Below are positions 29,175-37,361 of a stretch of 47,198 nt of DNA, piece by piece. The notes below the pieces were generated by a model that worked only from the letters and a program-made list of their open reading frames with translations, was not told the DNA's origin and did not search any database. The DNA comes from Schleiferiaceae bacterium (GTDB lineage Bacteria > Bacteroidota > Bacteroidia > Flavobacteriales > Schleiferiaceae). Location: NCBI GenBank assembly GCA_029254375.1, contig JAQWXR010000019.1, positions 1 to 47,198 of the forward strand. The letters are read 5' to 3'. Made by a program: the position numbers and the translations under genes. How positions within the stretch are numbered: the stretch's first letter is position 1; the number at the start of each line of letters is the position of its first letter.

Positions 29175-29618
29175 TTAATTGTTGCTCGGTTTTGCTCCGG
29201 TTACGGTGAGGCCCATGCTTCGAGCCGTTCCCGCGACCATTTCCATCGCTGAGTCCATTGTGAAGCAATTCAGGTCTACCATTTTATCTTCAGCGATCAC
29301 TTGAACTTGAGCCCAGGTTACCTTGCCCACTTTCTCGCGGTTAGGCACTCCAGATCCACTTTTCAGCTTCGCGGCTTCCAATAATTGAACAGCTACTGGG
29401 GGTTGCTTTACGATGAAAACGAAAGACTTGTCTGTAAATACCGTAATAACTACGGGCAACAGCTTGCCTTGCTTTTCCTGCGTACGTGCATTGAACTGCT
29501 TGCAGAATTCCATGATGTTCACACCCTTCGCACCCAAGGCAGGACCTACGGGAGGAGAAGGGTTTGCGGCACCACCTCGAACTTGCAGCTTGATCATCGC
29601 ACTGATTTCTTTCGCCAT
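29175..29618 (-). CDS. rplK: 50S ribosomal protein uL11
   Basis: 147 aa. It binds the GTPase-associated region of 23S rRNA. The Pro-rich N-terminal part [20 protein letters not shown] and the C-terminal rRNA-binding domain (ending [10 protein letters not shown]) are intact. It lies 93 bases after nusG, the longest spacer inside the nusG-rplL run. That spacer contains no TAnnTTTG element on the coding strand. Confidence 0.98.
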   Translation of the reverse strand: MAKEISAMIKLQVRGGAANPSPPVGPALGAKGVNIMEFCKQFNARTQEKQGKLLPVVITVFTDKSFVFIVKQPPVAVQLLEAAKLKSGSGVPNREKVGKVTWAQVQVIAEDKMVDLNCFTMDSAMEMVAGTARSMGLTVTGAKPSNN

Positions 29619-29711
29619 ATTCTGTTGTTCGTATTTGCTTTATTTGACAGCTTATTATGTTCAATTGCAGTTGGAAGCTCTGCTATTTAACAATCGGGAG
29701 CTCACACCGTT

Positions 29712-30266
29712 TTAACTTTCTTTTTCAACTTGCATGAAGCTTAACTCTAACGGGGTGCGACGGCCAAAAATCTTGACCATAACCTCCAACTTTCGTTTGT
29801 CTTCAAGGATTTTTTCAATGGAGCCAACGAAATCGCGGAAAGGACCGTCGATAACCTTGACTGATTCGCCGATGACAAAGGGGATGGAAACCTGCTCGGC
29901 AGATTCCGCCAATTCATCAACCTTGCCCAACATGCGATTGACTTCGCTGAGGCGCAAGGGAGTGGGTTCGCCGCCTTTGGTCTCGCCAAGGAAACCTATG
30001 ACACCAGGAATATTTTTTAAAGTGTGAACCAATTCACCTGTCAAAACAACTTCCACCATAATATATCCAGGAAAGAAGTTGCGCTCCTTGAGCACCTTCT
30101 TTCCATTGCGGATTTGGTATACTTTTTCCGTTGGGATCAACACTTGTCCCAATAAGTCAGACATGCCCGTACGGGCCATCTCAGTCTCAATGTAATGCTT
30201 GGTTTTGGTTTCCTGGCCACTAATAGCCCGGACCACATACCAATTCATTCCTTCGTTTACACTCAT
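29712..30266 (-). CDS. nusG: Transcription termination/antitermination factor NusG
   Basis: 184 aa from the ATG at 30266 (MSVNEGMNWYVVRA). A second Met at 30248 begins the conserved core and is an alternative; the longer frame from 30299 runs into secE and is rejected. The NGN domain (WYVVRAISGQE, FFPGYIMVEV) binds RNA polymerase, and the KOW domain (VKVIDGPFRDFVGSIE) contacts ribosomal S10 or Rho. It starts four bases after secE stops. Confidence 0.97.
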   Translation of the reverse strand: MSVNEGMNWYVVRAISGQETKTKHYIETEMARTGMSDLLGQVLIPTEKVYQIRNGKKVLKERNFFPGYIMVEVVLTGELVHTLKNIPGVIGFLGETKGGEPTPLRLSEVNRMLGKVDELAESAEQVSIPFVIGESVKVIDGPFRDFVGSIEKILEDKRKLEVMVKIFGRRTPLELSFMQVEKES

Positions 30267-30270
30267 CAGA

Positions 30271-30465
30271 TTAAGCAAAGAGGGTGTAAACAAAGTCAAA
30301 CAATTGGGTAATCACTTTGTCCATGACAAAAATGGCCAAAGCAAAAACCAACGAACCTGCAATCACCACGAGGGTACTCTTTTGCAGGCTCATCCAAGTA
30401 GGCCAAGTCACGCGATGCATGAACTCAGAATAGGAGTCTTTGAGATATTGACTAATTGATTCCAT
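30271..30465 (-). CDS. secE: Preprotein translocase subunit SecE
   Basis: 64 aa from the ATG at 30465 (MESISQYLKDSYSEFMHRV). A longer frame begins inside the tRNA-Trp gene and is rejected. The amphipathic helix with HRVTWPTWMSLQKST leads into a single transmembrane helix (VVIAGSLVFALAIFVMDKVI), the minimal SecE architecture. It clamps SecY at the inner membrane. It lies between tRNA-Trp and nusG. Confidence 0.95.
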   Translation of the reverse strand: MESISQYLKDSYSEFMHRVTWPTWMSLQKSTLVVIAGSLVFALAIFVMDKVITQLFDFVYTLFA

Positions 30466-30492
30466 GGGATTCCCTTGGTTAAACGTTGATTG

Positions 30493-30563
30493 CACGGGTG
30501 GAGAGATTCGAACTCCCATCAATGGTTTTGGAGACCACTATTCTACCCTTGAACTACACCCGT
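30493..30563 (-). tRNA. tRNA-Trp (anticodon CCA)
   Basis: Acceptor ACGGGTG pairs with CACCCGT. The anticodon loop is CTCCAAA with CCA at positions 34-36, and the T arm contains GTTCGAATC. The discriminator is G. The 3' CCA is not encoded, so it must be added. It lies between the tuf terminator and secE. Confidence 0.95.
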
Positions 30564-30570
30564 AGATGGA

Positions 30571-30600
30571 AAAAGGCATCCCGGAAAATCCGGGATACCT
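30571..30600 (-). terminator. Intrinsic terminator after tuf
   Basis: An 8-bp stem (TCCGGGAT / ATCCCGGA, loop of three) is extended by AGG/CCT across one mismatch. On the - strand it is followed by a run of five T. It sits between tuf and tRNA-Trp, so part of the transcripts should stop before secE. Confidence 0.85.
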
Positions 30601-30622
30601 TACTTCCTTCTTTGATGTACAA

Positions 30623-31810
<1,188 letters not shown>

Positions 31811-31858
31811 TTTGTTTAAGATTAAATTGTTGAACCCAAAGAAAGATGTCGTTGATTG

Positions 31859-31930
31859 AGCCAATGAGGGGAATTGAACCCCTGACCTTTTCCTTACCAA
31901 GGAAACGCTCTACCCCTGAGCTACATCGGC
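31859..31930 (-). tRNA. tRNA-Thr (anticodon GGT)
   Basis: Acceptor GCCGATG pairs with CATTGGC (one G-U). The anticodon loop TTGGTAA gives GGT, and the T arm has GTTCAATTC. The discriminator is T, and CCA is not encoded. It is the tRNA nearest to tuf. Confidence 0.95.
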
Positions 31931-31942
31931 TGATGCGTCATG

Positions 31943-32015
31943 AGCGGAAGACGGGGCTCGAACCCGCGACCCTCAGCTTGGAAGGCTGATGCTCTACCAA
32001 CTGAGCTACTTCCGC
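31943..32015 (-). tRNA. tRNA-Gly (anticodon TCC)
   Basis: Acceptor GCGGAAG pairs with CTTCCGC. The anticodon loop CTTCCAA gives TCC, and the T arm has GTTCGAGCC. The discriminator is T, and CCA is not encoded. Confidence 0.95.
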
Positions 32016-32026
32016 GATTTGTGTTG

Positions 32027-32108
32027 TGGGAGTGGATGGACTCGAACCAACGATACCGTGAGGTGACAGATTTACAGTCTGCTGCAATAGCCACTATGCG
32101 ACACTCCC
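32027..32108 (-). tRNA. tRNA-Tyr (anticodon GTA)
   Basis: Acceptor GGGAGTG pairs with CACTCCC. The anticodon loop CTGTAAA gives GTA, and a long variable arm makes this a class II tRNA of 82 bases. The discriminator is A, and CCA is not encoded. Confidence 0.95.
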
Positions 32109-32158
32109 AAATTTTTTCAAACCAAAAAAAAATTAATGTATTGCCTGGTTGTGCTTTG

Positions 32159-32231
32159 AGCCAGCAGAGGGACTCGAACCCCCGACCTACTGATTACAAA
32201 TCAGTAGCTCTACCAACTGAGCTATGCCGGC
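32159..32231 (-). tRNA. tRNA-Thr (anticodon TGT)
   Basis: Acceptor GCCGGCA pairs with TGCTGGC (one G-U). The anticodon loop TTTGTAA gives TGT, and the T arm has GTTCGAGTC. The discriminator is T, and CCA is not encoded. It is the first gene after the promoter at 32318-32347. Confidence 0.95.
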
Positions 32232-32317
32232 AAAAGTGAAGAACAAGCAGTTCCAAACAGTACATTAAAAAAGAACGTTGCTGCATAGCAGCTTTCCCGC
32301 TATTTTCAAACGGACTG

Positions 32318-32347
32318 CAAATGTAGAAAATAAAAGGATGTCTACAA
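32318..32347 (-). promoter_or_regulatory. Promoter of the tRNA-tuf unit (TTG-n19-TACATTTG)
   Basis: On the - strand, TTG (32347-32345) is followed after 19 bases by TACATTTG (32325-32318). This matches the Bacteroidota housekeeping promoter in both elements and spacing. Transcription should start near 32312, about 80 bases before tRNA-Thr(TGT). Confidence 0.8.
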
Positions 32348-32354
32348 GCGGTCT

Positions 32355-32663
32355 CTAACGCTTTTTCACTGAAAGGTTTTTTCCCTTGCTTCGCTTAACG
32401 ATGCGACGAAGAGCTAACATGGCTAAACTCACGGATTTCTCAAAGGTTTTCGCTTCTTTTTTAACTACAACTTCTTTGCCTGGAAGATGGATACACACCT
32501 CAGCAATCTTGTTTTCATGAAGATGATTATTGTCAAGGCGCAGAAAAACGGTCGCATTCGAGATGCGACTCGAAACTTTTGTAACGGTTTCCACTTTCTT
32601 CTCGACATAGGCGAGAAGGCGATCACTAGCTTTAAAATGGACGGAGTGCACAGCGATGTTCAT
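32355..32663 (-). CDS. hpf: Ribosome hibernation-promoting factor, short form (HPF/RaiA family)
   Basis: 102 aa. It binds the small subunit between head and body and silences ribosomes in stationary phase. The fold starts MNIAVHSVHFKASDRLLAYV and ends in a basic tail (LRRIVKRSKGKNLSVKKR). The beta-strand ATVFLRLDN and the helix FEKSVSLAMLAL are family features. It is the short form, without the C-terminal dimerisation domain of long HPF. It starts 23 bases after the recombinase stop. Confidence 0.93.
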   Translation of the reverse strand: MNIAVHSVHFKASDRLLAYVEKKVETVTKVSSRISNATVFLRLDNNHLHENKIAEVCIHLPGKEVVVKKEAKTFEKSVSLAMLALRRIVKRSKGKNLSVKKR

Positions 32664-32686
32664 GAGACAGAAATTTAAACTGCATC

Positions 32687-33562
32687 CTATCGGCCTTTGG
32701 GATGCGATTGATGATATACACGCTTCAATTGCTCCATGGAAGCATGCGTGTATATCTGCGTGGCCGACAAATTCGCGTGTCCTAATAGGCTGCGAATCGC
32801 AGATAAGTCTGCTCCCATGTCTAGCAAGTGGGTCGCGAAAGTGTGCCTCAGCACATGAGGACTCTTGGTCTCGACATTGCTAGTCCTTTGAAGATACGAA
32901 TGAACTATAGAATAAACAAGACGTCTCGGCATAGACTCACCTGACTCTTTTCGAAAAACGCAGCCTCTCCCCTCTACTCTTGGCCATTGCTCAATGAATT
33001 GTGTATAGGCTTCGGCCCATGAGGGTAGCACAGGGATCATTCGTTCTTTGCTCCGCTTACCGATGACGCGGATGGTCCCCTCAGGCAAATCAATATCCGC
33101 ATGTTTCAGTCCAATAAGTTCGGCGCTACGCAAACCAAATGCGTAAAGGGTAAAAAGTAGAAAGTGATCTCGAACCCCCACCCGATTCGGCTCAAACAAA
33201 CTTTTATCTAGAAGAGCTTCCATTTCTTCTTGACTCAATGCGCGAACAAGACGCTTTTTCTCCTTTAAAGCGGGGATACCCTTGGCTGGGTTCTCCGTTG
33301 CACCATGGACTTCGATGGCAAATCGATAAAAGGTTCGAAGACTTGACAGCTTGCGGTTGACCGAACGTGCATCAACGCCACGGTCCACCAAGTTGGCTAT
33401 CCATGAACGCACATGACTTCTTTTAGCCTCTAGCGGTTGGCTCATCCCAATCTGCCACTCTAAAAAAATGGTCCATTGCTTCAAGTCCGAACTATAAGCC
33501 TCCACTGTAGCCGACGAAAGACGTCGCTCAAGTAGAAGATAATCAGCAAAAGAATCCAGCAT
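32687..33562 (-). CDS. Tyrosine recombinase, XerC/XerD family
   Basis: 291 aa from the ATG at 33562; a longer frame would run through the rpsU terminator and is rejected. The N-terminal SAM-like DNA-binding domain spans 1-90. The catalytic domain has Arg145, Lys169, His236, Arg239, His262 and the nucleophile Tyr271 (IYTHAS), all intact. It probably resolves chromosome dimers at dif. XerC versus XerD cannot be settled here. Its position between rpsU and hpf is a conserved chromosomal one, so it is not a mobile-element integrase. Confidence 0.93.
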   Translation of the reverse strand: MLDSFADYLLLERRLSSATVEAYSSDLKQWTIFLEWQIGMSQPLEAKRSHVRSWIANLVDRGVDARSVNRKLSSLRTFYRFAIEVHGATENPAKGIPALKEKKRLVRALSQEEMEALLDKSLFEPNRVGVRDHFLLFTLYAFGLRSAELIGLKHADIDLPEGTIRVIGKRSKERMIPVLPSWAEAYTQFIEQWPRVEGRGCVFRKESGESMPRRLVYSIVHSYLQRTSNVETKSPHVLRHTFATHLLDMGADLSAIRSLLGHANLSATQIYTHASMEQLKRVYHQSHPKGR

Positions 33563-33575
33563 ATTGGGATGAAAT

Positions 33576-33610
33576 AAAAAAAGCCCCGAGAAGATAGAAC
33601 TTCTCGGGGC
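33576..33610 (-). terminator. Intrinsic terminator after rpsU
   Basis: An 11-bp perfect stem (GCCCCGAGAAG / CTTCTCGGGGC, loop of six) is followed on the - strand by seven T. It lies between rpsU and the recombinase start, so rpsU is mostly a monocistronic message. Confidence 0.93.
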
Positions 33611-33632
33611 AGTATAAAAGTAGGAAGACGGA

Positions 33633-33827
33633 TTATTCCGCTTCTTTGATACGTAAGTTTTGAACGTAGGACGCCTTGATGAATTCAGCACGGCGCGTGA
33701 TCGAAGGCTTCGTGAATTGTTGACGCTTGCGCAATTGACGCATGGTCTGGGTACGGTCAAACTTCCGCTTGTAACGCTTGAGCGCGCGGTCGATGCCTTC
33801 TCCTTCTTTAACTTGAATTACTAACAT
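33633..33827 (-). CDS. rpsU: 30S ribosomal protein bS21
   Basis: 64 aa. A basic protein next to the 3' end of 16S rRNA on the 30S platform. MLVIQVKEGEGIDRALKRYK and the Arg/Lys-rich middle are typical; it is slightly shorter than the proteobacterial protein. The gene carries a strong SD (33835-33843) and its own promoter element (33857-33864), and ends at an intrinsic terminator. In Flavobacteriia, bS21 with bS6 and bS18 hides the anti-SD, so this SD probably lets the message sense ribosomes lacking bS21. Confidence 0.97.
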   Translation of the reverse strand: MLVIQVKEGEGIDRALKRYKRKFDRTQTMRQLRKRQQFTKPSITRRAEFIKASYVQNLRIKEAE

Positions 33828-33834
33828 AATGTGG

Positions 33835-33843
33835 TCACCTCCT
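33835..33843 (-). promoter_or_regulatory. Strong Shine-Dalgarno AGGAGGTGA of rpsU
   Basis: Nine contiguous bases complementary to the 16S 3' end, seven bases before the rpsU ATG. The other starts inspected here (tuf, rpoC, ychF, uvrA) have no such sequence. Confidence 0.88.
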
Positions 33844-33856
33844 CTCTTTAGGATGG

Positions 33857-33864
33857 CAAAGGTA
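33857..33864 (-). promoter_or_regulatory. Candidate -7 element TACCTTTG of rpsU
   Basis: Exact TAnnTTTG match, giving a leader of about 25 bases that contains the SD. A TTG lies 15 bases upstream, shorter than the usual 19-21. Confidence 0.6.
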
Positions 33865-33910
33865 GAACAAATTCTTGGGCAAGCCTGCAGCCCTGGGATA
33901 ATAATTTGGT

Positions 33911-34525
33911 CTACTCCATGTCTAATTTAAAATACATGGGTATCCAAATGCGCTGAATGGAATCAAACGGCGCCAGGGCAAAGACTTCTTCCCAGCTCTG
34001 CAAGGGGCGAATCCTGGATTGATAGCGGTGTACAGCTCGAATTTGATTAGATCTCCAAAGTGGATGCTCGTACCAGAACTCATGGGGAATTCGAGTAATA
34101 TCCATGGATGGCGGGGCATTAAACTGCCAGGTCCACGACTCCCCCAGCAGGTCCTCACGATGAAGAATCAATGAGTCTATTCCACCCCATCGCTGGCGAA
34201 CTCGAATGAATTTAGTCGTTTTCCATGCTGGCCATCGCTTAGCCAGCCAAGATTCCGAGACCGTATCACTGCCAACCCTGAGAGACGATTCATTGGCTTT
34301 CATTGTCTTTTCTCTGGCACTCGATAATCTATTCCCTGTACGGTCCCAGGTTTTTTTGTGCACAAAACTATCTGGCGCATCCACCCAATCCACCCAACCA
34401 TCCCAGGTTGACGAAGCCGTTTCTGCCCGTTGATACCGATTTAAAATGAAAAGGGCGAGGAAAATCCCCGCCCATAGTCCAAGTAGTATGGTGTCTTTCC
34501 CCTTATTTGGGGTCATTTTCGTCAT
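33911..34525 (-). CDS. Membrane-anchored protein with degenerate helix-hairpin-helix (ComEA-like) repeats
   Basis: 204 aa from the ATG at 34525 (a Met at 34516 is equally possible). The start overlaps metS by up to 23 bases. One N-terminal transmembrane helix (about 12-28, LLGLWAGIFLALFIL) is followed by a polar part. Two segments then look like worn HhH units of ComEA-like proteins: LAKRWPAWKTTKFIRVRQRWGG with DSL, and HPLWRSNQIRAVHRYQSRI with SWEEVFALAPFDSIQRI. In ComEA these bind DNA during uptake. The usual GIGpxxA core is not conserved, so DNA binding is uncertain. The family call is an inference from pattern and order. Confidence 0.5.
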   Translation of the reverse strand: MTKMTPNKGKDTILLGLWAGIFLALFILNRYQRAETASSTWDGWVDWVDAPDSFVHKKTWDRTGNRLSSAREKTMKANESSLRVGSDTVSESWLAKRWPAWKTTKFIRVRQRWGGIDSLILHREDLLGESWTWQFNAPPSMDITRIPHEFWYEHPLWRSNQIRAVHRYQSRIRPLQSWEEVFALAPFDSIQRIWIPMYFKLDME

Positions 34526-34640
34526 ATGAGTCGGGCTCCGGCTTTGCCGGGGCCCGCAAGACTTTGACAAAAAAGTATGCGGTAATAACGGTGACAGTCA
34601 CTTGCGTAATGAGCATCATCCAAAAAGCTGCTGTACTCAT
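34503..34640 (-). CDS. metS: MetS-family small subunit of NSS transporter
   Basis: 45 aa. It starts MSTAAFWMMLITQVTVTVIT, a single transmembrane helix, and ends in a short acidic tail (EPDSYDENDPK). It matches the small partner (MetS) of bacterial methionine/alanine NSS importers. Its ATG overlaps the stop of the large subunit by four bases (ATGA), the usual translational coupling. MetS is needed for transport with MetP in Corynebacterium; a similar role is inferred here. It is too short for most ORF callers. Confidence 0.85.
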   Translation of the reverse strand: MSTAAFWMMLITQVTVTVITAYFFVKVLRAPAKPEPDSYDENDPK

Positions 34641-36454
34641 AATTCAGATTGGCTTCGGTTCATAGAGGCACGCCATACAAGCGCACAAATAAATAGGAAC
34701 AAACCAATTAGCATAAAACGCGCTAAGTGGATGTAAAAGATGTCGTTAATAAAAGAGCCTGAGGCAATAGCTTGGCCGGCCACAACGCTCTCCCCATTCG
34801 ATACGAGTGGCGCCTGATCCTCTTCAGTGAAGACATGCATCGCCAAAACTTCTTGGGTCTCCGCGTCCAAAATTTGCACAGCAAAGTGATCGCCTTCATT
34901 TTGGACTTGAGCCATCCCAGCGATATCCGTTTCGAAATGATCTGCGAAGGACTCGCGATTATACGGACGACTCATATTCATTGCACGTCCAATAATCGAT
35001 TCTTCATCCAATTCCCATCCGTGCTCTAGTGCTGCAGCAAAGTCATTGTTTTTAGGGGTGATTAGACTCATAACAAAGATGACTAACAAGATCGTCGGCG
35101 TAACGTACTTAATGATTGGCTTGTAAATCTTTGGGAGCGTAATGTCCGATCCTGCATTGATCTCATCCCAACCTTTATCGATTCCAAATATCCATGAGAA
35201 TAGAATGGATTCAGCCAAAGCGAATATGACAATCCCTACTGTGGCCCCCCAGTAATCATATTGATCAAAGACCCCTTGATTATAAAAGAAGACGGTAGGC
35301 AGTCCCATGACTAAGGTGATCAGTCCAAAAGTGATTGCTGATTTCTTGATGCCAAAGCCAAATTCATCCTGCATGAATCCCATCCAAGGGGTACCCATAG
35401 CAAGAGAACTGGTAATGCCCGCGAAGAATAGCAGACCAAACCACATGACTCCCGCTAAAGTTCCAAGCGCCACTCCCCACTTTCCGAAGAGGAAGGGCAT
35501 GGTTTGAAAGGCCATGGAGAAGCCTGCATTTTCTTTCACCCAATCCAAACCGAGATAACCCACGGCGATTGGAATCACCACGGAGGCTCCAAGTACGATT
35601 TCTACGAAACCATTCATCCAACCTGCGGACATGGCATTCAGCGCAATGTCGTCATTGGATCGAACGTAGGCCGCATAACAATGTATGGTACCCATTCCCA
35701 CGGAAAGGGTAAAGAATATTTGGCCCGCTGCGGCCAGCCAGACATTAAAGTTGGTCAGGGAATCATATTGAGGTTCCCACAAAAAATTAAGGCCAAGTGT
35801 CGCATCGCAATCAAGGCAGCCTTCAGGGGACCCAGAGGCACCCAAGGTCAGCGCACGAATCGCAAGGAATACTCCGAAGATGATCAGCATCGGCATGCCA
35901 ATTTTGGCTACTTTTTCGACTCCAGCTTTGAGGCCACGCGAGAGAATCCAGGTATTTAAAGCCAAGCAAATCACATAGAAGAACACGGCTTCATAGGGGA
36001 TGCCAAAAGTGCTCTCTGAGATGTTTACGTAGGAATCAAAGAACTGGGCCACTTGAGTTTGGCTCAATCCATCAAACGATTGTCCTAACGAGTGAAACAC
36101 ATAGGAAAGTGTCCAACTCTCGATATAGCAATAGTAGGCGGCCACGGCAATATTAGTATAGATTCCGAAGACTCCGAAGTAGCGCCAAAACTTACGACGA
36201 CCCATCGACCCTAAGATGAAGGGGGTCGAGTGGTTGCCACTGCGACCTCCATATCGGCCAGAGGACCATTCAATCCAGAGGAGGGGAATACCCATCAACA
36301 GGAAGCAAACGAGATAGGGAATAATAAAGGCTCCGCCTCCATTGTTTACAGCCTGAACTGGAAATCGAAGGAAGTTACCTAGGCCAACAGCGTTTCCTGC
36401 CATGGCGAGAATGAGGCCCACACGTGAACCCCATGATTGTGTTTCTGAACTCAT
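34637..36454 (-). CDS. Sodium-dependent amino-acid transporter, NSS family (MetP-like)
   Basis: 605 aa, about 12 transmembrane helices. It couples Na+ to uptake of a neutral amino acid. The first helix carries the NSS signature NAVGLGNFLRFPVQAVNNGGGAF (NAVGLGNFLRFP at 21-32), with Na+ and substrate contacts. Association with MetS points to methionine or alanine. Between the last two helices there is a hydrophilic stretch of about 100 residues (roughly 470-575, starting TPKNNDFAAALEHGW) with no recognised motif. A TATATTTG element lies at 36472-36479, so it may have its own promoter in addition to read-through from the rmlD-like gene. Confidence 0.9.
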   Translation of the reverse strand: MSSETQSWGSRVGLILAMAGNAVGLGNFLRFPVQAVNNGGGAFIIPYLVCFLLMGIPLLWIEWSSGRYGGRSGNHSTPFILGSMGRRKFWRYFGVFGIYTNIAVAAYYCYIESWTLSYVFHSLGQSFDGLSQTQVAQFFDSYVNISESTFGIPYEAVFFYVICLALNTWILSRGLKAGVEKVAKIGMPMLIIFGVFLAIRALTLGASGSPEGCLDCDATLGLNFLWEPQYDSLTNFNVWLAAAGQIFFTLSVGMGTIHCYAAYVRSNDDIALNAMSAGWMNGFVEIVLGASVVIPIAVGYLGLDWVKENAGFSMAFQTMPFLFGKWGVALGTLAGVMWFGLLFFAGITSSLAMGTPWMGFMQDEFGFGIKKSAITFGLITLVMGLPTVFFYNQGVFDQYDYWGATVGIVIFALAESILFSWIFGIDKGWDEINAGSDITLPKIYKPIIKYVTPTILLVIFVMSLITPKNNDFAAALEHGWELDEESIIGRAMNMSRPYNRESFADHFETDIAGMAQVQNEGDHFAVQILDAETQEVLAMHVFTEEDQAPLVSNGESVVAGQAIASGSFINDIFYIHLARFMLIGLFLFICALVWRASMNRSQSEL

Positions 36455-36470
36455 GTTTTAGGGATATCCC

Positions 36471-37361
36471 TCAAATATAGGGAATCACATCCAAGACCTC
36501 TTGAAAAGTATGGGGGTGATACCCTAAATCTTTTTGGGCTTTTTGAATGTCAAAACCTGTAATGGGTGGACGTTTGGCTGCCTGACCCAGGGTTTCGCTG
36601 CTCACTCGGTCCATAAGACTGGCATCGTATCCGCCGTGATGCGCCACTTTTTGAACTAAATCAAAAATGCTCATCGTTTCCGGACCTGAGAGGTGGTAGA
36701 TTCCAGTGGCATGCTTTTGGGCAATCAGCAAGCAGCCTTCGGCCAAATCCATAGACCATGTTGGACTACGGACTTGATCGTCTACCACGCGAATACGCTC
36801 ATTGCGGCTCAGCGCTCCTCGCGCCCACAAAATGATATTGCTTCGGCTCAGACCAGGCACGTAGCCAATGACCAGCACGGTCCGAGCGATAGTCCACGGG
36901 CACTCGGCCTTCATTACGAGGGCTTCGGCATCCGCTTTGGATTGGCCATAAATACTTAAAGGGGCCGCTATAGCGTCTTCCGCATAGGGACCTGCACTGC
37001 CGTCAAAGATGAAGTCTGTGCTGATGAAAATAAGATGAATTTGGGCAGCTTCACACGCCTCAATGCAGCGCTGGGTAGCTTGGACGTTCAGCTGATGGCA
37101 GAGTTCCGGCTGAAGCTCACAATCATCCACTTGGGTCATGGCCGCGGCATGAATTACCGCATCAGGAGAAAAGGCCGCAAAGACTCGCTGGTAATCTTCC
37201 GCATTTATGGTGTCAAGCATGTAATACTCCGCAGCACACAAATCTCCGCGTTGCACGCCTCGACCCGTGGCGGCCAGATCAAATCGACCTTGATTCGCGT
37301 GCAGGATCGACTGACCTAACAAGCCATTCGCTCCAGTAATGAGGATGCGTTTTTTAGGCAT
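36471..37361 (-). CDS. RmlD-like sugar-nucleotide reductase (extended SDR)
   Basis: 296 aa. Rossmann motif GANGLLGQS at 9-17, the FISTDFIFDGSAGPYAED segment, and the catalytic YGQSKADAE (YxxxK) fit the dTDP-4-dehydrorhamnose reductase (RmlD) subgroup of extended SDRs, which reduce the 4-keto sugar with NAD(P)H. No rmlA, rmlB or rmlC genes adjoin it. An apparent RmlC end is at the far left of the window on the other strand. The gene overlaps pyrF by eight bases. Other NAD(P)-dependent sugar epimerase activities remain possible. Confidence 0.8.
   Translation of the reverse strand: MPKKRILITGANGLLGQSILHANQGRFDLAATGRGVQRGDLCAAEYYMLDTINAEDYQRVFAAFSPDAVIHAAAMTQVDDCELQPELCHQLNVQATQRCIEACEAAQIHLIFISTDFIFDGSAGPYAEDAIAAPLSIYGQSKADAEALVMKAECPWTIARTVLVIGYVPGLSRSNIILWARGALSRNERIRVVDDQVRSPTWSMDLAEGCLLIAQKHATGIYHLSGPETMSIFDLVQKVAHHGGYDASLMDRVSSETLGQAAKRPPITGFDIQKAQKDLGYHPHTFQEVLDVIPYI
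36472..36479 (-). promoter_or_regulatory. Candidate -7 element TATATTTG of metP-metS
   Basis: Exact TAnnTTTG match, 17 bases before the metP ATG and overlapping the stop codon of the rmlD-like gene. No -33 TTG at 19-21 bases. Confidence 0.4.

Noticed and set aside
31811-31900. N-terminal extension of EF-Tu into the tRNA-Thr gene
   Set aside because: EF-Tu starts at MAKENF; the extension is tRNA sequence.
32275-32295. Small GCTGC-ATA-GCAGC hairpin in the tRNA leader as a terminator
   Set aside because: On the - strand the T-run starts seven bases after the stem, so it does not form a standard terminator.
32687-33562. Tyrosine recombinase as evidence of an integrated element
   Set aside because: It sits between rpsU and hpf in a conserved housekeeping order, with no attachment-site repeats or cargo genes.
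33563-33760. N-terminal extension of the recombinase through the rpsU terminator and rpsU
   Set aside because: It would read through an 11-bp terminator and overlap a real gene.
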